Below are positions 15,637-22,866 of a stretch of DNA of 64,000 nucleotides, piece by piece. The stretch comes from Flavobacterium sp. TR2. GTDB taxonomy: Bacteria > Bacteroidota > Bacteroidia > Flavobacteriales > Flavobacteriaceae. The DNA is taken from NCBI RefSeq assembly GCF_025252405.1, contig NZ_CP104307.1, forward strand, positions 496,001 through 560,000. The letters run 5' to 3'. The notes under the pieces are model-generated. The model ran no database searches. It saw only the letters and a program-made list of their open reading frames with translations, and was not told the origin of the DNA. Each line of letters begins with the position of its first letter. Position 1 is the first letter of the stretch. The position numbers and the translations under genes were made by a program.

Positions 15637-16492
15637 ATTGCATAACCGTTTGAATTTTCTGTACGACTGCAACTGCGAAGACTGCAAGGCAGAGAAAAGT
15701 ACAATAACGCTGGCACAGAAAGACCGTTTTAAAGGGGTTTTAAAAGCTGTTGAAAAAGCATTTAAAAAATTGCATCAAAATGGAAAATACAGCCCTGAGG
15801 ATTTAGCCAAGACGAAAGAATATAAAAATCTGATCTCGGAGACTAGTGCCATCTTTGATTCTGCAATTGTCGATAACGATATGCCCGAAGCAATGACGGA
15901 GAGCCTTAAAAAAGATGTCTTTATATTCTCGGGGCTTAAAACCAATGCACAGCTATTGGAAGCTTCGAAGCTCCTGCTGAACGAAGACAATCAATTGAAA
16001 TCGTTTAGCCAGTTTTCAAAGGACATTAAAAAAATTAAGGAAGACTACAACCAGAACTATCTGGAAGCTGAATACCAGTTTGCAGTTTCCTCGGCGCAGT
16101 CTGCAGCAAATTGGGCTAACGTATCAAAAGATTATGATCTGCAATACCGAACAGCCAATGATGACAAAGTAAGGGCAAGCCACGCAGTTCTGCATAACAT
16201 TACTCTTCCTGCAGACGATGATTTTTGGATTTCTTTTTATCCGCCTAACGGCTGGCGATGTCGATGCACTGCGCCTCAGGTTCGAAAAGGAAAATACGAA
16301 GTGAGCGACAGCAAAAAAGCTATTGCCAGCGGTGAGAAAGCCACGACCCAAATCGATAAGGACGGGAAGAATAAGCTTGCAATATTCAGATTTAATCCTG
16401 GAATGTCAAAAAAGATCTTCCCGCCTGAGCATCCATATTCAAAGGTTGCGGGAGCTAAGACCGCCGTAAAAGATTTAAAAGAACTTAAATGA
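15599..16492 (+). CDS. gpF-like minor head protein, probably reached by frameshift from portal
   Basis: The -1 frame opens at 15548 with no ATG or GTG. Read from the slip site it gives RLSPKAYNQYFGALHNRLNF..., 297 residues, already protein-like before the only near start, a TTG at 15638 (284 residues). The C-terminal half carries the Mu F / SPP1 gp7 head-morphogenesis domain: 'YRTANDDKVRASHAVLHNITLPADDDFW' and 'YPPNGWRCRCTAP'. Such proteins bind the portal and enter the head in few copies. The portal fusion would be about 713 residues. Alternative: reinitiation at the TTG. Confidence 0.75.
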   Translation, partial: RLSPKAYNQYFGALHNRLNFLYDCNCEDCKAEKSTITLAQKDRFKGVLKAVEKAFKKLHQNGKYSPEDLAKTKEYKNLISETSAIFDSAIVDNDMPEAMTESLKKDVFIFSGLKTNAQLLEASKLLLNEDNQLKSFSQFSKDIKKIKEDYNQNYLEAEYQFAVSSAQSAANWANVSKDYDLQYRTANDDKVRASHAVLHNITLPADDDFWISFYPPNGWRCRCTAPQVRKGKYEVSDSKKAIASGEKATTQIDKDGKNKLAIFRFNPGMSKKIFPPEHPYSKVAGAKTAVKDLKELK

Positions 16493-16980
16493 TGGACTTT
16501 AAAGCACTAGAAAACAAGATCATTAACGATGTCGCTGTCGAAGCTGCTGACGAATTTGACAGGAATTTTGAACGTAAAGCCTTTTTTAACCAGCATTGGC
16601 CTGCTGCAAAAATGCACAACAGCAGAGGCTCCCTATTAAACAGGACAGGCAGTCTGAGACGTTCTATAAGATATACCATTTCAAGCGGAAACATAAGATT
16701 TACAAGCTCTCTGCCCTATGCGTCCATTCACAACCAGGGCGGTGAAATAATTGTAACTGCCAAAATGAAAAAATACTTCTGGGCGATGCATTATAAAACG
16801 TCGGGAACTGAGGCAGAAAAATGGAAGAGTTTGGCTCTAATGCCGTTAGGGCATCGAATAAAAATTCAAAAACGGCAGTTTATCGGCAATCATCCGGACA
16901 TTACAAAAGCCGTAAAAAAGATTGTAGATGAAAACGTAAAAAGATTTAGCGAAGACCTTTTAAGACAATTTAGACGATGA
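16489..16980 (+). CDS. gpG-like virion morphogenesis protein
   Basis: A 163-residue protein. 'FNQHWPAAKMHNSRGSLLNRTGSLRRSIRYTIS', then 'SSLPYASIHNQGGEI' and 'KIQKRQFIGNHPDI', is the pattern of Mu gpG-like phage virion morphogenesis proteins (tail completion / head-tail joining). It overlaps the gpF-like stop by 4 bases (ATGA). Confidence 0.85.
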   Translation: MMDFKALENKIINDVAVEAADEFDRNFERKAFFNQHWPAAKMHNSRGSLLNRTGSLRRSIRYTISSGNIRFTSSLPYASIHNQGGEIIVTAKMKKYFWAMHYKTSGTEAEKWKSLALMPLGHRIKIQKRQFIGNHPDITKAVKKIVDENVKRFSEDLLRQFRR

Positions 16981-17429
16981 AAAAATATTTAGAAAGCATA
17001 CAGGCAAAAATAAGCGAAGTAAGCCAGATAGCCTATGTTGATGAAGACTGGGGACAGCTTGACGAATACAGCAAAAACATGCCTGTCAAATGGCCGTGCT
17101 GTCTGCTGGATGTGTCAGCGGTGAGTTATGCCGATACTGGTCTTGATCGAACTTTGGTTCCGCAGAACAGACAGGAAGGCACGGCCAACGTGATTTTGAC
17201 TTTTGCCAATTTAAAATTGACTAATACAAGCTTTAACGCTCCCAAGCTTCAAAAAGACAATGCTTGGCAGCTTCATGATTTAATCGAGATCGTCCACGGA
17301 AAACTGCACGCCTGGTCACCGGTTGCAGGGTCGGGAAAGCTAATCCGAAAATCGTTTAGAAGGATAAAAAGGGATGATGGAATCCAGCAGTATGAAGTTA
17401 TATACGCCATCAAATTCCAAAACGTTTAG
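16977..17429 (+). CDS. Phage head-tail or tail completion protein, unknown
   Basis: A 150-residue protein. 'MPVKWPCCLLDVSAVSYADTGLDRTLVPQNRQEGTANVILTF' and 'NAWQLHDLIEIVHGKLHAW' resemble small tail-terminator-like proteins that follow gpG, with an alpha/beta pattern. It is coupled to gpG by a 4-base overlap and is the last gene of the plus-strand late operon. It ends tail-to-tail with a minus-strand gene (4-base overlap). The role is inferred from position. Confidence 0.65.
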   Translation: MKKYLESIQAKISEVSQIAYVDEDWGQLDEYSKNMPVKWPCCLLDVSAVSYADTGLDRTLVPQNRQEGTANVILTFANLKLTNTSFNAPKLQKDNAWQLHDLIEIVHGKLHAWSPVAGSGKLIRKSFRRIKRDDGIQQYEVIYAIKFQNV

Positions 17430-17671
17430 AAAGAAATTTGCAGCTGCTGGCTTTTCAATTTTTCCAGCTCTGACAATTCCTTATTAACGGGTGTACACAA
17501 AATTTTATGAAATGTGGTTCGTGAAATCGGATAAACAGGACAGATGTATTTTCTTAAAATAACCGTGTCTGGAATATCCTCTGTCTTATGCGTTTTGTAT
17601 AGCTGCATAATTAGCTGATAGCGTTTAAGAGTATTATGTCTTATGCCGATAGATTGGTTAGTTTTGCTCAT
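17426..17671 (-). CDS. Small DNA-binding-like protein at late-activator position
   Basis: An 81-residue basic protein. 'PDTVILRKYICPVYPISRTTFHKILCTPVNKEL' looks like a helix-turn-helix with its recognition helix at SRTTFHKIL. It lies alone behind the early-operon terminator with its own consensus promoter, where Mu has the middle/late activators Mor and C. It could be the activator that acts on the iterons at 11.6 kb. There is no clear sequence similarity to Mor/C, so the role is inferred from layout. Confidence 0.5.
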   Translation of the reverse strand: MSKTNQSIGIRHNTLKRYQLIMQLYKTHKTEDIPDTVILRKYICPVYPISRTTFHKILCTPVNKELSELEKLKSQQLQISF

Positions 17672-17675
17672 AGAA

Positions 17676-17706
17676 CAAAATTATATATATTTTTATCATT
17701 GTACAA
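17676..17706 (-). promoter_or_regulatory. Consensus promoter, near-leaderless start
   Basis: On the minus strand, TTG (17706-17704), a 20-bp spacer, then TAATTTTG (17683-17676), matching TTG-N19-21-TAnnTTTG. The ATG at 17671 follows the -7 box by only four bases, so the transcript should start at or very near the start codon. Confidence 0.7.
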
Positions 17707-17724
17707 CCCAACTTTTTACGCATA

Positions 17725-17753
17725 AAAAAAGCCTCCATTTCGGAGGCTTTTTT
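17725..17753. terminator. Terminator at the end of the early operon
   Basis: AAAAAAGCCTCC / GGAGGCTTTTTT form a perfect 12-bp stem with loop ATTTC. It lies 11 bases behind the last early gene (17765-17950, -) and separates it from the small regulator-like gene. Confidence 0.9.
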
Positions 17754-17764
17754 GTGATCTGATA

Positions 17765-17950
17765 TTAAAAGCGTTTTCCTAAAACTCTTCGGAAAAGGCT
17801 TTTTATTTTGCGGTTCTGTTCAAATCTGACTATCAACGGTTTTGAAACCGTCAAAAAATTCAGATAAGCAAAAGACATTTGTCCAATTGCCTGTCCTAGC
17901 TTTTGAAAAGCTTGTGCCGCTTCTTGTGCGGTTGGTCTTGGGTCCTCCAT
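17765..17950 (-). CDS. Small phage early protein, unknown
   Basis: A 61-residue protein. The start (MEDPRPTAQEAAQAFQKLGQAI) is followed by a helix with aromatic residues and a strongly basic end (RKIKSLFRRVLGKRF). It is the last gene of the early operon, with a 3-base gap to the upstream lipoprotein gene and the terminator behind it. No family recognised. Confidence 0.5.
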   Translation of the reverse strand: MEDPRPTAQEAAQAFQKLGQAIGQMSFAYLNFLTVSKPLIVRFEQNRKIKSLFRRVLGKRF

Positions 17951-17953
17951 AAG

Positions 17954-18226
17954 CTATTCGTGATCTACTTCTCCAATCCATCTGAAATTACCTTGGTTTG
18001 TACGGGTAAGATAAAATTGAAACACTTTTTCATCGACGACCAAAGTAACCTTATCCGTTTCAGATGTTCCATAAACTATAATACGTGTAGGCACTTCTGT
18101 TGTATAATTTGTTCCTACTGATATGACTTTCATGTAGGTTTCTGTGCTTTTAGTAGCGTCCGAATCGTCATTGCTGCAAGAAATTGTAAAAACTAAAAGC
18201 AATAGAAGTAAAAGCGTTTTTTTCAT
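17954..18226 (-). CDS. Small lipoprotein, prophage-encoded
   Basis: The start at the ATG at 18226 (MKKTLLLLLLLVFTISCSNDD) gives 90 residues with a clear signal peptide and lipobox (TISC, Cys17), followed by an acidic stretch (NDDSDA) and a small beta domain. A longer frame begins at 18274 but would bury the signal peptide. Lipoproteins encoded by prophages may alter the host envelope or block reinfection; here this is only a possibility. Confidence 0.65.
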   Translation of the reverse strand: MKKTLLLLLLLVFTISCSNDDSDATKSTETYMKVISVGTNYTTEVPTRIIVYGTSETDKVTLVVDEKVFQFYLTRTNQGNFRWIGEVDHE

Positions 18227-18242
18227 GGTTTTTATATTTTGA

Positions 18243-18431
18243 TTAAGGGTTGGTTTGTATGTAAAGGTAAGCAAGAAACATCAGAACAAATATAATAAAA
18301 CCTGCAATATACAGACGGCGTGTTTTTGTTTTCAGATCGTCTCGCAGCTTTATCATTGTCAGTTCCTGTTCCAGATAATGCTTATCTCTTATCTGATAAT
18401 CTCTGTCGCATGGGTCTTTATAAGCTTTCAT
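18243..18431 (-). CDS. Small membrane protein, prophage early region
   Basis: A 62-residue protein: a charged N-terminal helix (YLEQELTMIKLRDDLKTKTRR) followed by one C-terminal transmembrane segment (LYIAGFIIFVLMFLAYLYIQ). It lies between two small lipoprotein genes on the same strand. Function unknown. Confidence 0.55.
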   Translation of the reverse strand: MKAYKDPCDRDYQIRDKHYLEQELTMIKLRDDLKTKTRRLYIAGFIIFVLMFLAYLYIQTNP

Positions 18432-18492
18432 AATGTAAAGTTAAAACTTTATTGATTGTTGATTTTACGGGAATCCGTAATTATATAAAATA

Positions 18493-18714
18493 TTAATTTG
18501 TTGGGATGATTTTCACACTCTTGTAAAGGATTTTAAGGGTGTCTTTTGAAAGTCCATTTCGGCATTTCTCAGCAAACATAATAGAATCGTTTCTATAAGT
18601 GATGTTCTCAGTATAATAGTTTCTTTCTTTTGTCACAATCTTGAACTTTGTTGCGATGTGTACTTTACACGACATACAAAATAAAGCGATAATTAATATA
18701 ATAATTGTTCTCAT
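18493..18714 (-). CDS. Small lipoprotein, prophage early region
   Basis: A 73-residue protein with a short signal peptide and lipobox (MRTIIILIIALFCMSC, Cys16) and a basic mature part (KVHIATKFKIVTKERNYY). It is the second lipoprotein in this stretch. It starts 3 bases behind the preceding gene. Function unknown. Confidence 0.55.
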   Translation of the reverse strand: MRTIIILIIALFCMSCKVHIATKFKIVTKERNYYTENITYRNDSIMFAEKCRNGLSKDTLKILYKSVKIIPTN

Positions 18715-18717
18715 AGT

Positions 18718-19230
18718 TTAGTATTTTAAATTTGTCCAGTGTATAATTTTGCCTTTAAATAATTTGTCTGGGTGATTTTGGATTATTGGATAGAAGTATT
18801 CAAAAAAATCATTCCACGTATCAAAACCATCGTTTAACGCTAGCTGTAACCTTTCATAACCAAACAATTCTCTTCCATCAACTGAGATTTGAATTATATC
18901 ACTATGGTAATAGGTCATAAATATTTTCTGGGTACTTACAACTGGTATAGCTGGCGCAAACCTGAACATTTTTTTTGTCCTCGAATTGATAAAAAAGTCA
19001 ATTAAGACACCCTGTTTCCAACGCTTGTTTGTGTCCTCTCGAATTGTTGTTATTTTAACTGCTTTCGATTCTGGAATATCCCATTGATCTATCACGCCAA
19101 CTAAAGCTGCATCATCTCTAAACTTGTGATAAGCGATTAAATTAAATTTTTCTTGTAGCAACCCATTCCAAATCTTTTCAATAAAATATGTGGGCTTTTT
19201 ATCTATCTGCGTGCTGAAAGGTAAAATCAT
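18718..19230 (-). CDS. Phage early protein, unknown (170 aa)
   Basis: A mixed alpha/beta protein without signal peptide. Segments 'NLIAYHKFRDDAALVGVIDQWDIPESKAVKITTIREDT' and 'NDGFDTWNDFFEYFYPIIQNHPD' suggest a small enzyme or ASCH-like fold, but I cannot assign it. It overlaps the upstream gene by 4 bases, so it belongs to the early operon. Confidence 0.55.
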   Translation of the reverse strand: MILPFSTQIDKKPTYFIEKIWNGLLQEKFNLIAYHKFRDDAALVGVIDQWDIPESKAVKITTIREDTNKRWKQGVLIDFFINSRTKKMFRFAPAIPVVSTQKIFMTYYHSDIIQISVDGRELFGYERLQLALNDGFDTWNDFFEYFYPIIQNHPDKLFKGKIIHWTNLKY

Positions 19231-19511
19231 GTCCAGTCGTATTTAGTATTAAATACTGAAATCGAAATCACATCATCAACATCAAACCTTACTACATTTT
19301 CAATTCTATCAAATATTTTTAGTTCAGGTATAGAAGCTTTACCCTTATAATCGGACAACGCTTTTTCGTACAGCTTTACGATCTCTTTTTTAGCTGTTCT
19401 AAAGTCTGGATATAACGTAAAGTCTACAATTTCCATTTCTTTAAAAATTAATTCCTGCAGTTTATTCTTCGTTGAATAGCGCTGCGTTATTTTTGCAAAT
19501 TGTTTAGGCAT
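19227..19511 (-). CDS. Phage early protein, unknown (94 aa)
   Basis: I chose the ATG at 19511 (MPKQFAKITQRYSTKNKLQEL) because the longer frame from 19574 overlaps the upstream gene by 44 bases and adds a sequence unlike the rest. It is helical in the first half, with 'IENVVRFDVDDVISISVFNTKYDW' at the end. It is coupled to the next gene by a 4-base overlap. Confidence 0.5.
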   Translation of the reverse strand: MPKQFAKITQRYSTKNKLQELIFKEMEIVDFTLYPDFRTAKKEIVKLYEKALSDYKGKASIPELKIFDRIENVVRFDVDDVISISVFNTKYDWT

Positions 19512-19530
19512 TTTTTTAGTTTTTATGTGG

Positions 19531-19833
19531 TTAAAAATTAAAAGGGTTATACTCTTTACCGTCATCGGTAACAACAGCCAGCAGTCTATCTTGGTCGCCT
19601 TGTATGTTTAAATGCCAGACATCTACTTTTTTATAGTCTTCTGAAAGTGTGGCTCTGTAAAACATATCGGCTGTACCGACAGATGCTCTTGGTATTTCTC
19701 CAATTCTGGATTTAAACATATCAGGAAACGAGTGCAGAGAAATATTACTGTTCTCAAAATCCCTTAATTTCTGTAGTACTTGAAGTTCGTATGATTTGCT
19801 TCTTCGTGATTTTATTTCAATTTTAAGTGACAT
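19531..19833 (-). CDS. Phage early protein, unknown (100 aa)
   Basis: A basic N-terminal region (MSLKIEIKSRRSKSYELQ) followed by a beta-rich part containing 'DVWHLNIQGDQDRLLAVVTDDGKEYNPF'. It lies 6 bases behind the tandem-HTH gene. No family recognised. Confidence 0.5.
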   Translation of the reverse strand: MSLKIEIKSRRSKSYELQVLQKLRDFENSNISLHSFPDMFKSRIGEIPRASVGTADMFYRATLSEDYKKVDVWHLNIQGDQDRLLAVVTDDGKEYNPFNF

Positions 19834-19839
19834 ACCTCT

Positions 19840-20370
19840 TTAATTTTCTATTGGTTCAACTTTGTTCGTTATTATTAAGTCAAAAAGCTCTTCTTTGCTT
19901 TGTCCTGGCTTGAGCAGATATTTTTTTTCTTTAAAGGTTACAATCACTTTGAGCTGTCTGCCATTCTTTTTAGGGTTTGGATTTCCGTATCGGCCTTGCA
20001 GCCTATTGCGCTCTATGATACTATACCAATCCCGCTTATTTCTCTTTAAATGGAGCTGTTCTAGCTTTTTATCAATATGGCTGGTAGTCCATCCCTTTGA
20101 TTTTGGAAACATTGAATTAAAATATTCCACGATTTCAACATTGCCCATGATCTTGTAATTAGAAATAAGATAGTCAACCGCTTCTACAGGCCAGTATTCC
20201 AATTTTATGCGCTGCAGACCAAGTTCGTAGGCTTTCATTCGAACTTTTGTCTTTTTTAGCCCTAGCGCGTCAGCGATCTGCTGATTTGTCATTGACTGAA
20301 AATTATCTCTTATAAACTTTATGTCTTTTTTCGAAAACATAATCTTTCTGTATTTGCCAACTGTTGCCAT
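19840..20370 (-). CDS. Tandem helix-turn-helix protein
   Basis: A 176-residue protein. A first homeodomain-like HTH (KKDIKFIRDNFQSMTNQQIADAL and KKTKVRMKAYELGL, about residues 14-50) is followed by a second unit (PVEAVDYLISNYKIMGNVEIVEYFN and 'GWTTSHIDKKLEQLHL', about 60-110) and a basic end with 'NPNPKKNGRQLKVIVTFKEKKY'. Similar HTH pairs occur in phage regulators and HNH-associated proteins. It may act in the early-to-late switch; this is a guess from the domains. Confidence 0.6.
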   Translation of the reverse strand: MATVGKYRKIMFSKKDIKFIRDNFQSMTNQQIADALGLKKTKVRMKAYELGLQRIKLEYWPVEAVDYLISNYKIMGNVEIVEYFNSMFPKSKGWTTSHIDKKLEQLHLKRNKRDWYSIIERNRLQGRYGNPNPKKNGRQLKVIVTFKEKKYLLKPGQSKEELFDLIITNKVEPIEN

Positions 20371-20375
20371 ATAAT

Positions 20376-20804
20376 CTAATATTCATCGTTGTACCTTTTT
20401 TGATTAAGCCAAGTGACTAAATGCGCTTTTGCCTGAGTAGTTTTTGCTAGAAAAGCATCATACTTTGGAAGTTGGTTGAAACATTTTATCGTATCGACCA
20501 GATCAAGCTTTTTCCAAGCTTTTTCAGCAGCTTCTTTTTTTACTTTCAGGTTGTATTTATTCCAGAAAGCTTCAAAGGAATAATCTTCTAAAACCAGTTC
20601 AATTGTAACTAAGTGCTTAAACTTTGTCCAATTTTCAATTTCGTGTCTGGTGCCAGGAAACTGACCGTTTTTGAATAGTTTTAATACGCGCGACCCTTTC
20701 AGATTATAAAAGCTGTGTATGACACCGTCGCTTTCTTTGTATTGGAACAGCCATTCGTCAGCTGTCTCCTTAAAAGTTACTTTATATGTGATTACTTCAT
20801 TCAT
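20376..20804 (-). CDS. Phage replication-like protein, C-terminal HPxTWL-type motif
   Basis: A 142-residue protein. The C-terminal half (KEAAEKAWKKLDLVDTIKCFNQL ... AKAHLVTWLNQKRYNDEY) matches the pattern ending many phage replication-initiation proteins and helicase loaders (Trp-Lys-Lys-Leu helix, then 'TWLN--R-nDe'). The N-terminal half is beta-rich and unassigned. The motif is seen; a replication role is inferred. Confidence 0.55.
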   Translation of the reverse strand: MNEVITYKVTFKETADEWLFQYKESDGVIHSFYNLKGSRVLKLFKNGQFPGTRHEIENWTKFKHLVTIELVLEDYSFEAFWNKYNLKVKKEAAEKAWKKLDLVDTIKCFNQLPKYDAFLAKTTQAKAHLVTWLNQKRYNDEY

Positions 20805-20944
20805 CTTTTTAAAAGGTATTTTATTGGTTTAGTGTGAACGAATGTTTGTGAAATCTGCCTAGCTTCTTGATGCAGCCGTTTTTCCGCATCAAAAATGCTT
20901 TCAGCTTTTAGAGTTGGTCTTCTTGGATATTTTTTTTTGTCTCA

Positions 20945-21277
20945 TTAAGCTAATTTTTGGTTCAAATCGTCAATTGTCTTTTGAATCTGCTGTCTGATAT
21001 AGGGCTCTTGAACATCTTTAACCTGCTGAATCAATAATAATTCTAACATATCGGCTTCGTGAAATTTCAATGACACTTTTATTTTCTTTTTAGCGTCGAA
21101 CTGAGTTCTTTTTCCTTTCGCCAAAACAGCTTTTGCGTCAAGTTTGGCAGCAACATCCAACGCGATCGATAAAACCGCTTTATTTCTGCGAGTAAAAGCT
21201 TTCGTGTTGTAAACTGCCTCGAGGGTTGCCGCGATTATTATTGCAGCTTCAGGTGCTAGTGCTAAGTTTATTTTCAT
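20945..21277 (-). CDS. Phage early protein, unknown (110 aa)
   Basis: An Ala/Lys-rich, mostly helical protein (LALAPEAAIIIAATLEAVYNTKAF and DAKKKIKVSLKFHEADMLELLLIQQVKDVQEPYI). The ATG overlaps the upstream stop by 4 bases. The 140-bp gap behind it (20805-20944) holds no frame I would call a gene. Confidence 0.5.
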   Translation of the reverse strand: MKINLALAPEAAIIIAATLEAVYNTKAFTRRNKAVLSIALDVAAKLDAKAVLAKGKRTQFDAKKKIKVSLKFHEADMLELLLIQQVKDVQEPYIRQQIQKTIDDLNQKLA

Positions 21278-21504
21278 GTTTCTACAGATTTATAGGTTTC
21301 AAGTGGACAGTTTTCAGGAATGTTTAATTTGTAAGTTCCAGAGGATTCCTGATAAAAAATCAGAAAAGGTTTATGCTCATTTTCATTCGATTCATCTTCA
21401 AAAACACACACATAAGCTTTTATGTAGTTTGATTTATCTTCTAAAACCTTACAGTGCTCACATTCTGTACATTCGGTTATTACTTTTGCTATTTTTACTA
21501 ACAT
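21274..21504 (-). CDS. Small Cys-rich phage protein
   Basis: A 76-residue protein with an N-terminal cysteine cluster (ITECTECEHCKVL) and further Cys at YVCVF and NCPLE, suggesting metal binding. It overlaps the upstream Cys-rich gene by 7 bases and the downstream one by 4. One of three adjacent small proteins with zinc-ribbon-like cysteines. Confidence 0.5.
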   Translation of the reverse strand: MLVKIAKVITECTECEHCKVLEDKSNYIKAYVCVFEDESNENEHKPFLIFYQESSGTYKLNIPENCPLETYKSVET

Positions 21505-21626
21505 TCTGTTTTTGGTTTTTCTAATTCTTTATTGCAATCGGCACAGACAATTACCGTTTTCTCGCATCCGCATAAAGTTTCTAATACTTTTGTTTTTCGA
21601 TTTTTGTGCGGACAGTTCTCTAACAT
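21498..21626 (-). CDS. Small zinc-ribbon-like protein
   Basis: A 42-residue protein (MLENCPHKNRKTKVLETLCG...) with CPH, CGC and CADC pairs that could bind one zinc. I chose the ATG at 21626, directly behind the upstream stop at 21628; an ATG at 21641 would give five more residues and overlap. The frame continues further upstream, but that part overlaps the preceding gene. Confidence 0.4.
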   Translation of the reverse strand: MLENCPHKNRKTKVLETLCGCEKTVIVCADCNKELEKPKTEC

Positions 21627-21627
21627 T

Positions 21628-21855
21628 CTATAGGTAATCATTGTAGTGGTATAATTTGCAGTTTGTGCAGTAGAGCCGACCATCTTTTTCTTTGACAGGC
21701 ATTTCGATTTCACACTCAAAACAGTATAAATCCTCTAAAGTTTTAACTGCTTCCGTTTTATCGCTATCGTCTGATTGCTTTGCCAAAAACCATCCTATCT
21801 TAAATCCGAAATACATCACTGCAATAAGGACTACTGTTATAATTGCATATTCCAT
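21628..21855 (-). CDS. Small membrane protein with C-terminal zinc ribbon
   Basis: A 75-residue protein with one N-terminal TM segment (YAIITVVLIAVMYFGFKIGWFL) and a C-terminal CxxC-CxxC ribbon (YCFECEIEMPVKEKDGRLYCTNCKLYHY). Its start overlaps the upstream stop by one base. Function unknown. Confidence 0.55.
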   Translation of the reverse strand: MEYAIITVVLIAVMYFGFKIGWFLAKQSDDSDKTEAVKTLEDLYCFECEIEMPVKEKDGRLYCTNCKLYHYNDYL

Positions 21856-22199
21856 TATTTATATTTTTTAGTTACCATTGATTCAAAGCAGCTAATGATC
21901 TTTGAAAGCTCTTTTTCGTCCATATCCTTTAAAGGCTTTTTAACTGGCGATTTATCGCTCTTTAAAAACTCGCTCAATCTATGGATGTCGGCAACTTCGC
22001 CGTAGCGGTCATTTTTGACAGTCCATTGCAATGTTCTGAGCTGTGACAGTATTGCCATGTGCTTACTGTTTTTCTTATCAAACAGCCCCCAATTTTCATT
22101 GCTTCCTTGCAGTATATTTTGAAGCTGCTGTTTTGGCCTGTTGTAGTTGTCTACAGCGGAACCCGTTCCGCTGTAGACCTGTGGCTTAGTTGGTATCAT
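21855..22199 (-). CDS. Phage early protein at GemA position
   Basis: A 114-residue protein. 'KKNSKHMAILSQLRTLQWTVKNDRYGEVADIHRLSEFLKSDKSPVKKPLKDMDEKELSKII' has the feel of the GemA/gp16-like regulators of Mu-like phages (an 'M-l---l' helix followed by 'R-G---D---Ls-fl----spvk-pl-dM---El--ii'), but shorter than DUF1018. The family link is weak and rests partly on position. Confidence 0.45.
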   Translation of the reverse strand: MIPTKPQVYSGTGSAVDNYNRPKQQLQNILQGSNENWGLFDKKNSKHMAILSQLRTLQWTVKNDRYGEVADIHRLSEFLKSDKSPVKKPLKDMDEKELSKIISCFESMVTKKYK

Positions 22200-22548
22200 T
22201 TTCAGTCTTTTTTAAATCACGATCAATCTTCTGAATCCAAGCAACACAAACCGCTGCCAATTGCACTATTTCATGTCTTCTTTTATAGATGTTAAATTCT
22301 GAAACAACTTCTGCAAATTCTTCTAATGCAATATGAGCAAAGGTTCCTGCTCCTTGTTCAAATGCAATTTCCAACATTCCTTTTGCTCGATTTTCTGTTG
22401 GAATTTCGTATTCTAAACACATTCTCTCAGGTGTACATCCGTCAGCCCTATTAAGCAATGTTTGGTCTAAACATGGGTGATTTTGTTCGCCCCACTTTTT
22501 GTCCTGCTTAATTCTTTCAAATTTGATTTCTCTTAAAACCTCTTCCAT
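22186..22548 (-). CDS. MazG-like NTP pyrophosphohydrolase-fold phage protein
   Basis: A 120-residue protein. 'MEEVLREIKFERIKQDKKWGEQNH' and 'FAHIALEEFAEVVSEFNIYKRRHEIVQLAAVCVAWIQKIDRDL' match the small MazG-type helical fold seen in many phages: an N-terminal 'I--ER--QD-KWGEQNHP' followed by an ExxE helix and a downstream acidic helix. It may clean or alter the nucleotide pool. It overlaps the next gene by 14 bases. Confidence 0.65.
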   Translation of the reverse strand: MEEVLREIKFERIKQDKKWGEQNHPCLDQTLLNRADGCTPERMCLEYEIPTENRAKGMLEIAFEQGAGTFAHIALEEFAEVVSEFNIYKRRHEIVQLAAVCVAWIQKIDRDLKKTENDTN

Positions 22549-22552
22549 AATT

Positions 22553-22756
22553 TTAATGTGTTTTAAATGTTGATTTAGGATGTCTTTTAAATCTGTGATT
22601 ATTGAAAACTAATTTTCTATAGCAATTAAAAGCGATGAGCTCTTTCACAGACATTCTTGTCATACACCTATAATTGCCAGAGCTATCTTTAATCAATTCG
22701 TGCCCATTTACACTATAGTGTTCGTGGTCTGTTATTGGGATTATTTCTACGGTCAT
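22553..22756 (-). CDS. Phage early protein, unknown (67 aa)
   Basis: A short protein (MTVEIIPITDHEHYSVNGHEL...) with two His/Asp-rich stretches and a basic end (KHPKSTFKTH type). It lies 4 bases upstream of the MazG-like gene. The 110-bp gap upstream (22757-22866) contains a hydrophobic frame I rejected as a gene. Confidence 0.45.
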   Translation of the reverse strand: MTVEIIPITDHEHYSVNGHELIKDSSGNYRCMTRMSVKELIAFNCYRKLVFNNHRFKRHPKSTFKTH

Positions 22757-22866
22757 GCTGCCAATGTTTAAATATTATTCTGATTCTGAATTTTAGCCAC
22801 TCGTTAAAAGTGGCTATAGCCTTTAAATTGGTTATAATTAGCAGTATCGCTAATACTATGACTGTA

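Noticed and set aside
20805-20944. Possible 22-codon peptide in the early operon gap
   Set aside because: Too short, and without a recognisable motif or start context.
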